Source: a virus. From it: a stretch of DNA of 29,147 nt. The notes under the pieces were generated by a model. That model searched no databases, was not told where the DNA came from, and worked only from the letters and a program-made list of their open reading frames with translations. Location of the stretch: positions 1 to 29,147 of IMG/VR virus record IMGVR_UViG_3300046389_000509. One strand, given 5' to 3'. Below, in pieces: positions 22,573-29,044 of the stretch (within the stretch, counting starts at the first letter, position 1; each line of letters begins with the position of its first letter). Both the position numbers and the translations under genes were made by a program.

Positions 22573-23333
22573 TAACAGTAGTAATTACAACATATAAAGA
22601 ACCTAAGGCATTAGATATTTGTTTACAATCCGCTATTAAAGGGCAAGTCCACGATAATCAGATTATTGTAGTAGTAGATGGTTATTATGACTTAAATAAA
22701 GAAGTACTAGATAAATATAAGGATAAAATAAATACCCTTAATTTAGAAAATAATTTAGGAATGATTAAGGCCATGAATTTAGGTCATTATAATGCCCATC
22801 ATGATTTGGTATTTCATGTTCAAGATGATAATGTATTTCCAAATAAATGGGATGAAAAATTATTAGAACATTATAAAGAAGGATCAGTTTTAACCCCAAA
22901 CCAAATAGAACCTAATCCAAGTATGTTTCCTCAATTTAGTATAAAAGATTTAGGAACGGATTTAAATAACTTTAATTTATCTTCATTTTGGGATTACAAT
23001 GAATTAATATCTAAAAATGAATTTGATGAATGTGGTTCAACTTTCCCTTTCTTAATATCTAAATCTGATTATCTAAAAATAGGTGGATTTGATGAATCAT
23101 ACCCAGGACCTTGGGTTGTTGATTGGGAATTTTTTATGAAATGTCAAATGAATGGATTAAAAATGATTAGAACTTATAACTGCCATTTTTACCATTTTGT
23201 ATCATTAGGGACAAAATCACAAGAACAATTAGAGGAAGCAAAACAAAAAGAAAATTTATGTCATAAATTTGCCTTATACAAATGGGGTTCGTATATTAAA
23301 CATAACCCTAATAATAACATAAAATATATTTAA
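22569..23333 (+). CDS. Glycosyltransferase, GT2 family
   Basis: Start at ATG 22569, which forms an ATGA overlap with the preceding stop and gives MITVVITTYKEPKALDICLQS; an in-frame ATG at 22551 would add six residues (MGTIYK) but lacks the usual overlap. GT2 landmarks: IIVVVDGYYD, ENNLGMIKAMNLG, LVFHVQDDNVF (D-D-N as the D-x-D site) and PWVVDWEFFMKCQMNGLKM (the D/E-D catalytic region), 254 residues. A copy of the promoter motif (23288-23298) lies near its 3' end. Confidence 0.87.
   Translation: MITVVITTYKEPKALDICLQSAIKGQVHDNQIIVVVDGYYDLNKEVLDKYKDKINTLNLENNLGMIKAMNLGHYNAHHDLVFHVQDDNVFPNKWDEKLLEHYKEGSVLTPNQIEPNPSMFPQFSIKDLGTDLNNFNLSSFWDYNELISKNEFDECGSTFPFLISKSDYLKIGGFDESYPGPWVVDWEFFMKCQMNGLKMIRTYNCHFYHFVSLGTKSQEQLEEAKQKENLCHKFALYKWGSYIKHNPNNNIKYI
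23268..23299 (+). promoter_or_regulatory. Promoter-like element inside the end of a glycosyltransferase gene
   Basis: TTTG (23268-23271) followed after 20 bases by TATATTAA (23292-23299), with TTCG directly before it (TTCGTATATTA at 23288-23298). It lies within coding sequence (near WGSYIKH) and 34 bases upstream of the start of the next gene at 23333, so it could be an internal promoter for the right-hand part of the sugar cluster. Confidence 0.45.
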
Positions 23334-23773
23334 TGGAAAATATAATAGGATTTACAGCAGGTAACTTTGATCTAATCCATCCAGGATATATCTATACATT
23401 TGAAGAAGCAAAACGTCATTGTGATTATTTCATGGTGTTTTTACAACGTGATCCATCTGAAACTAGGTTTACTAAATACAAACCTGTTATTCCTTTATAT
23501 GAAAGGTATAAAACTTTAATGGCTATCGAATATGTAGATGAAGTAGTTACATATCAAACAGAAGAAGAATTAATAAGTCTAATTGAATTTTATAAACCCG
23601 ATATTAGAATTTTAGGAGACGATTACATTGGTAAAAGATTTACAGGGGATTATTTACCTCAAAAAGTAATTTATACTACCAGATCACATGGTTGGTCAAC
23701 TACTAAGTTGAAAAATATGATTACTAAACAAACAGTTTTACAAAATCCTGATGTTTTAAATGAAAAAAATTAG
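23333..23773 (+). CDS. Cytidylyltransferase-like nucleotidyltransferase (TagD/RfaE-C type)
   Basis: A 146-residue HxGH-superfamily protein: IIGFTAGNFDLIHPGYIYTFEEAK (H16-P-G-Y19 in place of HxGH), DYFMVFLQRDPS, then YKTLMAIEYVDEVV and a C-terminal TTRSHGWSTTKLKNMI loop like the STT-type signature. These proteins activate a sugar- or polyol-phosphate with CTP or ATP. The second histidine of the motif is a tyrosine, so catalysis may be altered. Its presence among deoxysugar genes suggests it makes a nucleotide-activated precursor. It overlaps the next gene by 14 bases. Confidence 0.75.
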   Translation: MENIIGFTAGNFDLIHPGYIYTFEEAKRHCDYFMVFLQRDPSETRFTKYKPVIPLYERYKTLMAIEYVDEVVTYQTEEELISLIEFYKPDIRILGDDYIGKRFTGDYLPQKVIYTTRSHGWSTTKLKNMITKQTVLQNPDVLNEKN

Positions 23774-24197
23774 TGACCATAGAGGATTATTTTTTTTAGA
23801 TAATAATGCTAGATATGATCAAGTATTTATTGCAACTAATGAAGCTAGGCATACTTTTAGAGGTATGCATTTTCAAACTAATCCTTATCAAATTAAAAAT
23901 TTAACAATTATCCAAGGGGAAGTTTTAGATTTTTTATATAATATTAAAACAGGTGAAGTAAAAGAATATAATTTAAAAGTAGGAGATACACTTACTATTA
24001 GTGAAGAGTATGCTCATGGTTATTTAACATTAGTACCTGACACTATAGTATATTATGGAGTAAAAGGAAAATTTAATCCTGATACATACAAAAGTATTGT
24101 ATGGAATACAATTCCTAGTATAAAAAATACAATAGAAACAATTATAGGTGACTTAAATAGAATTACAATTTCAGAAAAAGATAAATTAGGAAAATGA
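23760..24197 (+). CDS. RmlC-like cupin (dTDP-4-dehydrorhamnose 3,5-epimerase family)
   Basis: A 145-residue cupin with the RmlC pattern: TFRGMHFQ with catalytic-base H37, K46 in YQIKNLTI, then IIQGEVLDFLYNIKTGE, a LKVGDTLTISEEYAHGYLTLVPD region and a final YYGVKGKFNPDT...IVWN. Shorter than RmlC (about 180), but the active-site residues are present. It would epimerise a 4-keto sugar nucleotide at C3 and/or C5. The 4,6-dehydratase gene follows with an ATGA overlap, as in rml operons. Confidence 0.82.
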   Translation: MKKISDHRGLFFLDNNARYDQVFIATNEARHTFRGMHFQTNPYQIKNLTIIQGEVLDFLYNIKTGEVKEYNLKVGDTLTISEEYAHGYLTLVPDTIVYYGVKGKFNPDTYKSIVWNTIPSIKNTIETIIGDLNRITISEKDKLGK

Positions 24198-25081
24198 GAA
24201 TAATAGTAACAGGAGGAGCAGGATTTATAGGATCCCATTTTATAAATTTTGTAGGTAAACAAAACCCAACAACTGAGATTGTATTGGTAGATAAATTAAC
24301 TTATGCTTCTAATTTGAACAATTTAGATGTTAAAGTTAAATTTATTAAAAAAGATATATGTGATATAACCCCAGAGGATTTAGGAATATATGATTATTTA
24401 ATCAATTTTGCAGCTGAAAGTCATGTTGATAATTCAATTAAAAATGGAAAACCATTTGTAAAAACAAATGTTGAAGGTACTTTTAATTTATTAGAAGTAG
24501 CTAGACAAAATCCTAATCTAAAAAAATTCGTTCAAATATCTACTGATGAAGTTTATGGTGATATGGATGATTATGGTCCTGGTGTTTTAGCTGATGAAAA
24601 ATTTAGTTTAATTGGATCATCATATTATTCATCAACTAAGGCGTCTGCTGATTTATTAGTTCAAGCAGCAGGTAGAACATATGGATTACCCTATTTAATA
24701 ACTCGTACGTGTAATAATTACGGAAAAAACCAACATCAAGAAAAATTATTGCCTACAATAATAAATTGTGTTAAAAATAATCTTAAAATTCCTATCTATG
24801 GAGATGGTCAAAATATAAGAGAATGGATACATGCTGATGATAATTCAATGATAATATTCAATTTATTAAATTCAGATAAAACAGGAGTACATAACATAGG
24901 TTCAGGTGAAAGATATACTAATTTACAAATAATTGAAACTATAGAAAAAATATTAGGTTATCAATTAGATTTAAAGTTTGTAGAAGATAGAAAAGGCCAT
25001 GATAGAGCTTATGGTTTATTAACTAATTATACACCTGTATTACAAAATAACTTGACAAAATATTTAACAGAACAATTATGA
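24194..25081 (+). CDS. NDP-sugar 4,6-dehydratase, RmlB-like (extended SDR)
   Basis: A 295-residue protein with NAD loop GGAGFIG (residues 7-13), AAESHVDNSIKN, catalytic STDEVYG (D118-E119) and Y145-x3-K149 in YSSTKAS; REWIHADDN and HNIGSGERYTNLQ follow as in dTDP-glucose 4,6-dehydratase. Shorter than RmlB (about 350) in its C-terminal substrate domain. It produces the 4-keto-6-deoxy intermediate used by the RmlC-, RmlD- and ColD-like enzymes in the same cluster. No RmlA-type thymidylyltransferase is visible, so the donor sugar may be host-made or supplied through the cytidylyltransferase. Confidence 0.9.
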   Translation: MRIIVTGGAGFIGSHFINFVGKQNPTTEIVLVDKLTYASNLNNLDVKVKFIKKDICDITPEDLGIYDYLINFAAESHVDNSIKNGKPFVKTNVEGTFNLLEVARQNPNLKKFVQISTDEVYGDMDDYGPGVLADEKFSLIGSSYYSSTKASADLLVQAAGRTYGLPYLITRTCNNYGKNQHQEKLLPTIINCVKNNLKIPIYGDGQNIREWIHADDNSMIIFNLLNSDKTGVHNIGSGERYTNLQIIETIEKILGYQLDLKFVEDRKGHDRAYGLLTNYTPVLQNNLTKYLTEQL

Positions 25082-25908
25082 AAATAGGAATTATAGGACA
25101 AGGATTTGTAGGTAATGCTATATACCAAAAGTTTAAAAATTATTATAATGTAATAACTTATGATTTAAAACCAAATTTATGTAATTCTACATTTGAAGAA
25201 GTAGCTAAACAATTAGTTATATTTGTTTGTCTTCCTACTCCAATGAATATGGATGGAAGTTGTAATATTGATTTAATTGAAAAAACTCTTTTAAAAATAT
25301 CTCAATCTCCATCTCCAAATTTATTTAGAACAATAGTAATTAAATCAACAATCCCCCCAGGTACAACTGATAAATTAAATGCTAAATATGATAATCTTCA
25401 TATTATGTTTAATCCTGAATTTTTAACTGAAGCTAATGCTATAGAAGACTTTAATAATCAAAATAGAATAATTTTAGGAGGTCATAAAGATGTTACATCC
25501 TACCTTAAAACTATATACATTAAAGTATTTCCACAAGCACGTATAATTAAAACTGATTCAACTCATGCAGAAATGGTAAAGTATCTAATAAATACATTTC
25601 TTTCAACCAAAGTATCTTTTGCAAATGAGATGTACGAAATAAGTAAATCATTAGGTATTGATTATGATAAGGTTATTGAGTATGCAACATTAGATGATAG
25701 ATTAGGAAAATCACATTGGAATGTACCAGGACCAGATGGGGATTTTGGATTTGGTGGACATTGTTTTCCAAAAGACCTCCAGGCATTGATATCATTAGCA
25801 CACGATTTAAATGTATCCCCAAGAATATTAACAGCAGTTGATTGTAAAAACAATGATGTTAGAAAAAACAAAGATTGGAAACAAATGAGAGGGAGAGCTG
25901 TAATATAG
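25078..25908 (+). CDS. UDP-glucose/GDP-mannose dehydrogenase-like protein, short
   Basis: A 276-residue protein: MKIGIIGQGFVGNAIYQKF (Rossmann loop), LVIFVCLPTPMNMDGS, IVIKSTIPPGTTDKL, MFNPEFLTEANAIEDF and GFGGHCFPKDL with nucleophile C229 and K232. These match the N-terminal NAD and central domains of the UDP-glucose/GDP-mannose dehydrogenase family, which oxidise a C6 hydroxyl to a carboxylate. It stops about where the central domain ends and lacks the C-terminal sugar-nucleotide-binding domain (full enzymes are about 390-440). It may work on another substrate or be partly degraded. Last gene of the cluster. Confidence 0.85.
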   Translation: MKIGIIGQGFVGNAIYQKFKNYYNVITYDLKPNLCNSTFEEVAKQLVIFVCLPTPMNMDGSCNIDLIEKTLLKISQSPSPNLFRTIVIKSTIPPGTTDKLNAKYDNLHIMFNPEFLTEANAIEDFNNQNRIILGGHKDVTSYLKTIYIKVFPQARIIKTDSTHAEMVKYLINTFLSTKVSFANEMYEISKSLGIDYDKVIEYATLDDRLGKSHWNVPGPDGDFGFGGHCFPKDLQALISLAHDLNVSPRILTAVDCKNNDVRKNKDWKQMRGRAVI

Positions 25909-25939
25909 TTGTTTACCTAATCTCTTTTTCATATATTTA
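25909..25939 (+). promoter_or_regulatory. Promoter TTG-N20-TATATTTA after the sugar cluster
   Basis: TTG (25909-25911) and TATATTTA (25932-25939) are separated by 20 bases in the 62-base gap between the dehydrogenase gene and the next small gene. TATATTTA fits the Bacteroidetes -7 pattern TAnnTTTG in six of eight positions scored; the TTCG extension is replaced by TTTCA. A T-rich run (25923-25929) lies between. It would start the right-hand unit of small genes. Confidence 0.45.
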
Positions 25940-25970
25940 TATATTGCAATTTAAATTTAAATAATAGTTA

Positions 25971-26117
25971 ATGACAACAACTCAACAATCAAACAATGGG
26001 CAAACTCAAGTCAATAGTACTAGAGAAACGTTCAATGCAAAGGTATCCCGATTAAGTATGTTAGGGAGATCTAAAAAAGTTGCCTGGGACAATGTAAGAA
26101 GAAACAGGTCAATTTAA
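25971..26117 (+). CDS. Small hypothetical protein, 48 aa
   Basis: ATG 25971 to TAA 26115-26117. The peptide starts MTTTQQSNNGQTQVNSTRET and ends in a basic stretch, LGRSKKVAWDNVRRNRSI. It looks like a soluble, positively charged peptide of 48 residues, following a promoter-like region and preceding a zinc-ribbon gene after 20 bases. No family recognised. Supported by position and clean codon structure. Confidence 0.55.
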   Translation: MTTTQQSNNGQTQVNSTRETFNAKVSRLSMLGRSKKVAWDNVRRNRSI

Positions 26118-26137
26118 CACTTAAAAAGTAATAAAAA

Positions 26138-26389
26138 ATGAAAATGATTCCTTGTATTAAATGTAAGGCAGATATGCCTGAATTAAGGTTAACTCAATAT
26201 GGTTATAAAGTATGTGTTAATTGTTCTAGTGTAAGCACTAAACGTGGCATCCCAGTAACAAGGGGTTCAGGTGATCATACTTGGACTGAAACCGTAATAA
26301 TGGAAGAAGATCAATATCAGTCTTTTGTAAACTCAACTTCTAAAGAAAGAGGTAGCAGTGGTGATACAGTAACCTTTAAATTAAATTAA
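26138..26389 (+). CDS. Small zinc-ribbon protein, 83 aa (DksA/TraR-like zinc finger)
   Basis: Two CxxC pairs, C6-x2-C9 and C26-x2-C29, enclose a basic 16-residue loop (MPELRLTQYGYKV), as in the zinc finger of DksA/TraR-type regulators; the segment KRGIPVTRGSGDHTWTETV is beta-rich. I recall similar short proteins in phages of Bacteroidetes. A transcriptional role is likely but not demonstrated, and the coiled-coil of true DksA is missing. Its last base is shared with the next start codon. Confidence 0.65.
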   Translation: MKMIPCIKCKADMPELRLTQYGYKVCVNCSSVSTKRGIPVTRGSGDHTWTETVIMEEDQYQSFVNSTSKERGSSGDTVTFKLN

Positions 26390-27006
26390 TGCCTAAGGCA
26401 AAACCTTTATCTAAAGAACAAATAGTAGCGGCTCAAGCGAAAACAAAATCTAATATGGCTGCTGCTCGTTATCTTCATGTGTCATATCAACACTATAAGA
26501 AGTGGGCTAAGTTATATAAATTATTTGATGGACATAAAAATCAAAGTGGTAAAGGTATACCTAAGTTTTTAAAGGGGCCTAAAAAAATGCCTCATATGTT
26601 AGAAATAATTGAGGGTAGGATAGCTGCATCTTCATTTGATCCAAATAAACTTAAATATGCTCTAATAGAACAGGGATATTTATCAGAGGAATGTTCTATA
26701 TGTTCATTTAAAGAAAGAAGGGTATTAGATTACAAGATTCCTTTATTACTTCATTTCAAAGATAATAATAGTAATAATTATAGTTTAGATAATGTACAGT
26801 TATTATGTTATAATCATTATTTTCTAACTGTAGGAGATGTTTTTAATGCTAAAGATGTAAAACAAATTGAATCAAAACAAGAACATTTTGGTACAAGTGA
26901 AAAAGTAGAATGGGAAGTTGATGATTATCATTTACAACGTTTAAAAGAATTAGGATTAGGAGATGATGATGAAGATGATATTAATCAATATATTTCAAGA
27001 ATATGA
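26389..27006 (+). CDS. HTH plus HNH-like protein, 205 aa
   Basis: N-terminal SKEQIVAAQAKTKSNMAAARYLHVSYQHYKKW looks like a helix-turn-helix of the type that precedes HNH domains. The central C102-x2-C105 ... LLLHF (H122) ... NNYSLDNVQLLCYNHYF is an HNH-like ββα-metal region: Cys pair, His, Asn residues, C140 and H143, but the usual second CxxC cysteine is replaced (C-Y-N-H). An acidic tail ends it (DDDEDD). It could be an HNH nuclease that has lost metal ligands or a DNA-binding regulator. ATGA overlap with the next gene. Confidence 0.6.
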   Translation: MPKAKPLSKEQIVAAQAKTKSNMAAARYLHVSYQHYKKWAKLYKLFDGHKNQSGKGIPKFLKGPKKMPHMLEIIEGRIAASSFDPNKLKYALIEQGYLSEECSICSFKERRVLDYKIPLLLHFKDNNSNNYSLDNVQLLCYNHYFLTVGDVFNAKDVKQIESKQEHFGTSEKVEWEVDDYHLQRLKELGLGDDDEDDINQYISRI

Positions 27007-27182
27007 AAAAATCTAGACGAGCTAAATCATTAGAAAAAAAACATCATAAAATTACTAAGGATTACGATAAACAAAAAGAACGTCATTTAGAAAAACTTGC
27101 ATCAAAAACTTTGGCTAATGACGAAAAGTTTCGTAAATTACATGATAAGAAAATCAAGGGTGATTTCTTAAAAAATTTTTAA
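27003..27182 (+). CDS. Small lysine-rich protein, 59 aa
   Basis: ATG 27003 (ATGA overlap with the preceding stop) to TAA 27180-27182. The peptide is MKKSRRAKSLEKKHHKITK, then a lysine-rich helix and KIKGDFLKNF. Highly basic and helical, probably nucleic-acid binding, though composition alone cannot prove it. The overlap with the upstream gene and the 2-base gap to the next gene support it as a real gene. Confidence 0.6.
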   Translation: MKKSRRAKSLEKKHHKITKDYDKQKERHLEKLASKTLANDEKFRKLHDKKIKGDFLKNF

Positions 27183-27184
27183 TT

Positions 27185-27490
27185 ATGGAATTTGCACACA
27201 AATGGGAATTTGATAGTGAAGATGAATTAAATAATATCTTTACTGACGGTAAAAAAGAATTAAATGATCTAATTGTAGATATAGCATTAGATAATTTGCA
27301 TACTAAAATTAATGATATACCTGTACTATCAATCTATACTAAAGATACAGATATGTTTTATGATATTATGATTGAACGTCCTGATATGGTAGAAACATTA
27401 GAACAAAATCTTACAGCAATGGAGGAATATGAGGATTATGAACGTTGTTCTAAGATTATTAAAGCAATAGATTATCTTAAAAATCAATAA
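27185..27490 (+). CDS. Hypothetical acidic protein, 101 aa, with UVR-like C-terminal helix
   Basis: Starts MEFAHKWEFDSEDELNNIF, continues with NDLIVDIALDNLHTKINDIPVLSI, and ends MEEYEDYERCSKIIKAIDYLKN. The final segment (E-x-E-D-Y-E-x-x-x-x-I) resembles the UVR motif of UvrB and Clp adaptors, a helical hairpin that mediates protein contacts, but the similarity is short. No catalytic motif. I call it unknown. Confidence 0.65.
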   Translation: MEFAHKWEFDSEDELNNIFTDGKKELNDLIVDIALDNLHTKINDIPVLSIYTKDTDMFYDIMIERPDMVETLEQNLTAMEEYEDYERCSKIIKAIDYLKNQ

Positions 27491-27491
27491 T

Positions 27492-28079
27492 ATGAAAACT
27501 ACGTTAAAAATTGGAATTATAGGAATATCAATTTTTTTACTAGCATTTAAAGATTATAGAGAAAAACTACTCCCAGTTACTCCAGTATTAGATTTACCCG
27601 TTAAAGGTATAAATAATATTGAAGTTACACCATTAACGGTACCTCATATTGAATTAAAATCAAATTCCCATGAAGAATTTTTAAAAGCTATTGGATTTAA
27701 AGAATCAGGTAATAGATATGATGTTGTAAATCGTTTTGGTTATATGGGTAAATATCAATTTGGAAAACGAACACTCAGAGGTTTAGGATTTAAAGTAAGT
27801 AAAGAAGAATTTTTAAATTCCCCTGAAATTCAAGAAGCTGCTATGAGAAAATTACTCCAAACTAATAAAAAATATTTACAAAAATATATAGATGAGTTTG
27901 AGGGAAAAGTAGTAAATGATATTCTAGTAACAGAATCAGGATTATTAGCTGCTGCACATTTAGGAGGTGCTGGGAGTGTTAAAAAATGGTTCCGTACTGG
28001 TAAAGTTAAAAAAGATGGTAATGGAGTTAAAATAACTACATATATGGAGCGTTTTTCTGGATATGATTTATATTTATAA
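27492..28079 (+). CDS. Lysozyme-fold/lytic-transglycosylase-like protein with N-terminal anchor
   Basis: A 195-residue protein. Residues 1-20 (basic start, then IGIIGISIFLLAF) form an N-terminal hydrophobic helix that could be a signal or signal-anchor. After a low-complexity linker the catalytic domain begins EEFLKAIGFKESGNRYDVVNRFGYMGKYQFGK with probable catalytic E71 in ESGNRY, typical of lytic transglycosylases and related lysozymes; LLAAAHLGGAGSVKKW matches the second half of the fold. It probably cuts peptidoglycan, at lysis or during genome entry. No holin is evident next to it, though the membrane fragment at the left edge could be one. Confidence 0.8.
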   Translation: MKTTLKIGIIGISIFLLAFKDYREKLLPVTPVLDLPVKGINNIEVTPLTVPHIELKSNSHEEFLKAIGFKESGNRYDVVNRFGYMGKYQFGKRTLRGLGFKVSKEEFLNSPEIQEAAMRKLLQTNKKYLQKYIDEFEGKVVNDILVTESGLLAAAHLGGAGSVKKWFRTGKVKKDGNGVKITTYMERFSGYDLYL

Positions 28080-28092
28080 GCAAAAATAGATT

Positions 28093-28227
28093 ATGGCAAG
28101 GATAGTTGTAAATAATTACACCCCAAATAGTAGAAAAAAACGCCCTGGGGTACATGCTAAAAGCAAAACTAGTAAATTAAAAAAAAGTAAAAATTATGTC
28201 AAAGCGTATCGTGGTCAAGGGAGATAG
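28093..28227 (+). CDS. Small basic conserved-type protein, 44 aa
   Basis: ATG 28093 to TAG 28225-28227. The peptide is MARIVVNNYTPNSRKKRPGV, followed by a KSKTSKLKKSKNYVKAY segment and RGQGR. The phrase RPGVHAKSKTS...KNYVKAYRGQGR is a small, highly basic pattern that I recall as recurring in phages of Bacteroidetes and other podo-/myoviruses; function unknown, nucleic-acid binding plausible. It begins 14 bases after the preceding gene. Confidence 0.65.
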   Translation: MARIVVNNYTPNSRKKRPGVHAKSKTSKLKKSKNYVKAYRGQGR

Positions 28228-28228
28228 T

Positions 28229-28390
28229 ATGGATTTAAGTACTATATCTTTATTTAACCATATGACAGATGATGATTTTCTAGCTGTACATAATGCTGGA
28301 CAATTAAAAAACTTATGTACGGCTTTATCATTAGATTTACAATCAATTAAAGATGAAAAAATTAAAACAAATAACACTTACACAGCATGA
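28229..28390 (+). CDS. Hypothetical protein, 53 aa
   Basis: Start chosen at ATG 28229, one base after the previous stop codon; an in-frame ATG at 28196 would add 11 residues but overlap the preceding gene by 32 bases. The protein begins MDLSTISLFNHMTDDDFLAV and runs with LKNLCTALSLDLQSIKDEK. Helical and acidic; no known family. The upstream end of the longer form (SKRIVVKGDS) looks less protein-like, so the shorter form is preferred. Confidence 0.55.
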   Translation: MDLSTISLFNHMTDDDFLAVHNAGQLKNLCTALSLDLQSIKDEKIKTNNTYTA

Positions 28391-28511
28391 ATGGATTGAT
28401 GCTATGAAACTTCCTACACCTCATAGGAATAAAAAGAAATACTATAGAAAAGAAAAACACAGAGCTGCTTGGAAAAGCGGCTCTTCTTCATTATATTTAC
28501 ATAGTAAATAA
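28353..28511 (+). CDS. Small basic protein, 52 aa
   Basis: ATG 28353 to TAA 28509-28511, overlapping the preceding gene by 38 bases; a shorter start at 28404 would give 35 residues. The longer peptide, MKKLKQITLTQHEWIDAMKL followed by PHRNKKKYYRKEKHR and ending SSSLYLHSK, has continuous protein-like composition, so the longer form is favoured. Basic and tyrosine-rich; function unknown. Confidence 0.45.
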   Translation: MKKLKQITLTQHEWIDAMKLPTPHRNKKKYYRKEKHRAAWKSGSSSLYLHSK

Positions 28512-28516
28512 AGGTT

Positions 28517-28957
28517 ATGTTATACGAATTTAAAAATTATAATAAACACGGTAATGTAAGGACAAGGATAGTACCTGGTCCCAAGGGTAAAGCATTTAGT
28601 GTTAATCCAAAAGGTTTAGGTAATTATATTGGTGTTAGAGTATTCAAATATGAATATAAACATGAACTATTACCTCCAAGTTTATTAAGTATAGGTGGTA
28701 AAAGATATATTGTTCCTACTTGGCAAGAAGTACTACCAGAAACTGAATTGAGTGATATAAAATGGATCAAACCAAAACCAAAGGTTAAACAAGAACCAAT
28801 TATTGAGACCCATATTAGCAGTAGCAACGCAAATAAAACGTATAAAACAATATACTACCCAGAATCAGGTAAATTCCATTGCGATTGTCCAGGTAGATGG
28901 AGAGCGTTTGATAACCGTTGTAAACACATAAAATCATTAGAAAAAAAAGTAAAGTAA
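28517..28957 (+). CDS. SWIM zinc-finger protein, 146 aa
   Basis: The C-terminal 30 residues contain HCDCPGRWRAFDNRCKHI: C122-x-C124-x10-C135-x-H137, the CxCx(n)CxH pattern of SWIM zinc fingers, which bind nucleic acid or protein. The N-terminal 90 residues form a beta-rich domain starting MLYEFKNYNKHGNVRTRI with RYIVPTWQEVLPETEL. SWIM fingers occur in bacterial SNF2 ATPases and some phage proteins; a stand-alone form next to a short unknown domain is unusual. Function in the phage is unknown. Confidence 0.75.
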   Translation: MLYEFKNYNKHGNVRTRIVPGPKGKAFSVNPKGLGNYIGVRVFKYEYKHELLPPSLLSIGGKRYIVPTWQEVLPETELSDIKWIKPKPKVKQEPIIETHISSSNANKTYKTIYYPESGKFHCDCPGRWRAFDNRCKHIKSLEKKVK

Positions 28958-28968
28958 TGCGCGGGAAA

Positions 28969-29000
28969 TTTTGATACCCGGGCTAGGGTTCGTATATTTA
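28969..29000 (+). promoter_or_regulatory. Promoter TTTTG-N19-TATATTTA with TTCG extension
   Basis: TTTTG (28969-28973) lies 19 bases before TATATTTA (28993-29000), directly preceded by TTCG (28989-28992). The spacing and -33-like box are identical to those of the copy at 6225-6256. Transcription would start near 29003, exactly at a hairpin (29003-29027), 42 bases before the next start codon. This is the clearest intergenic copy. Confidence 0.65.
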
Positions 29001-29002
29001 CC

Positions 29003-29027
29003 ACGTTGATGCAGTTAAGCATCACGT
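29003..29027 (+). other. Hairpin at the predicted 5' end of the last transcript
   Basis: ACGT (29003-29006) plus GATGC (29008-29012) pair with GCATC (29019-29023) plus ACGT (29024-29027), with one bulged T at 29007 and a 6-base loop AGTTAA. Nine pairs in an AT-rich genome are unlikely to be accidental. It lies just where the upstream promoter should start RNA, so it may protect the 5' end or tune translation of the next gene. Confidence 0.5.
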
Positions 29028-29044
29028 TAAAACCAATAAGAGTT

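Noticed and set aside
28961-28986. CGGG ... CCCG inverted repeat after the SWIM gene as a terminator
   Set aside because: Only four pairs with a long loop and no following T-run; it overlaps the promoter's -33 box.
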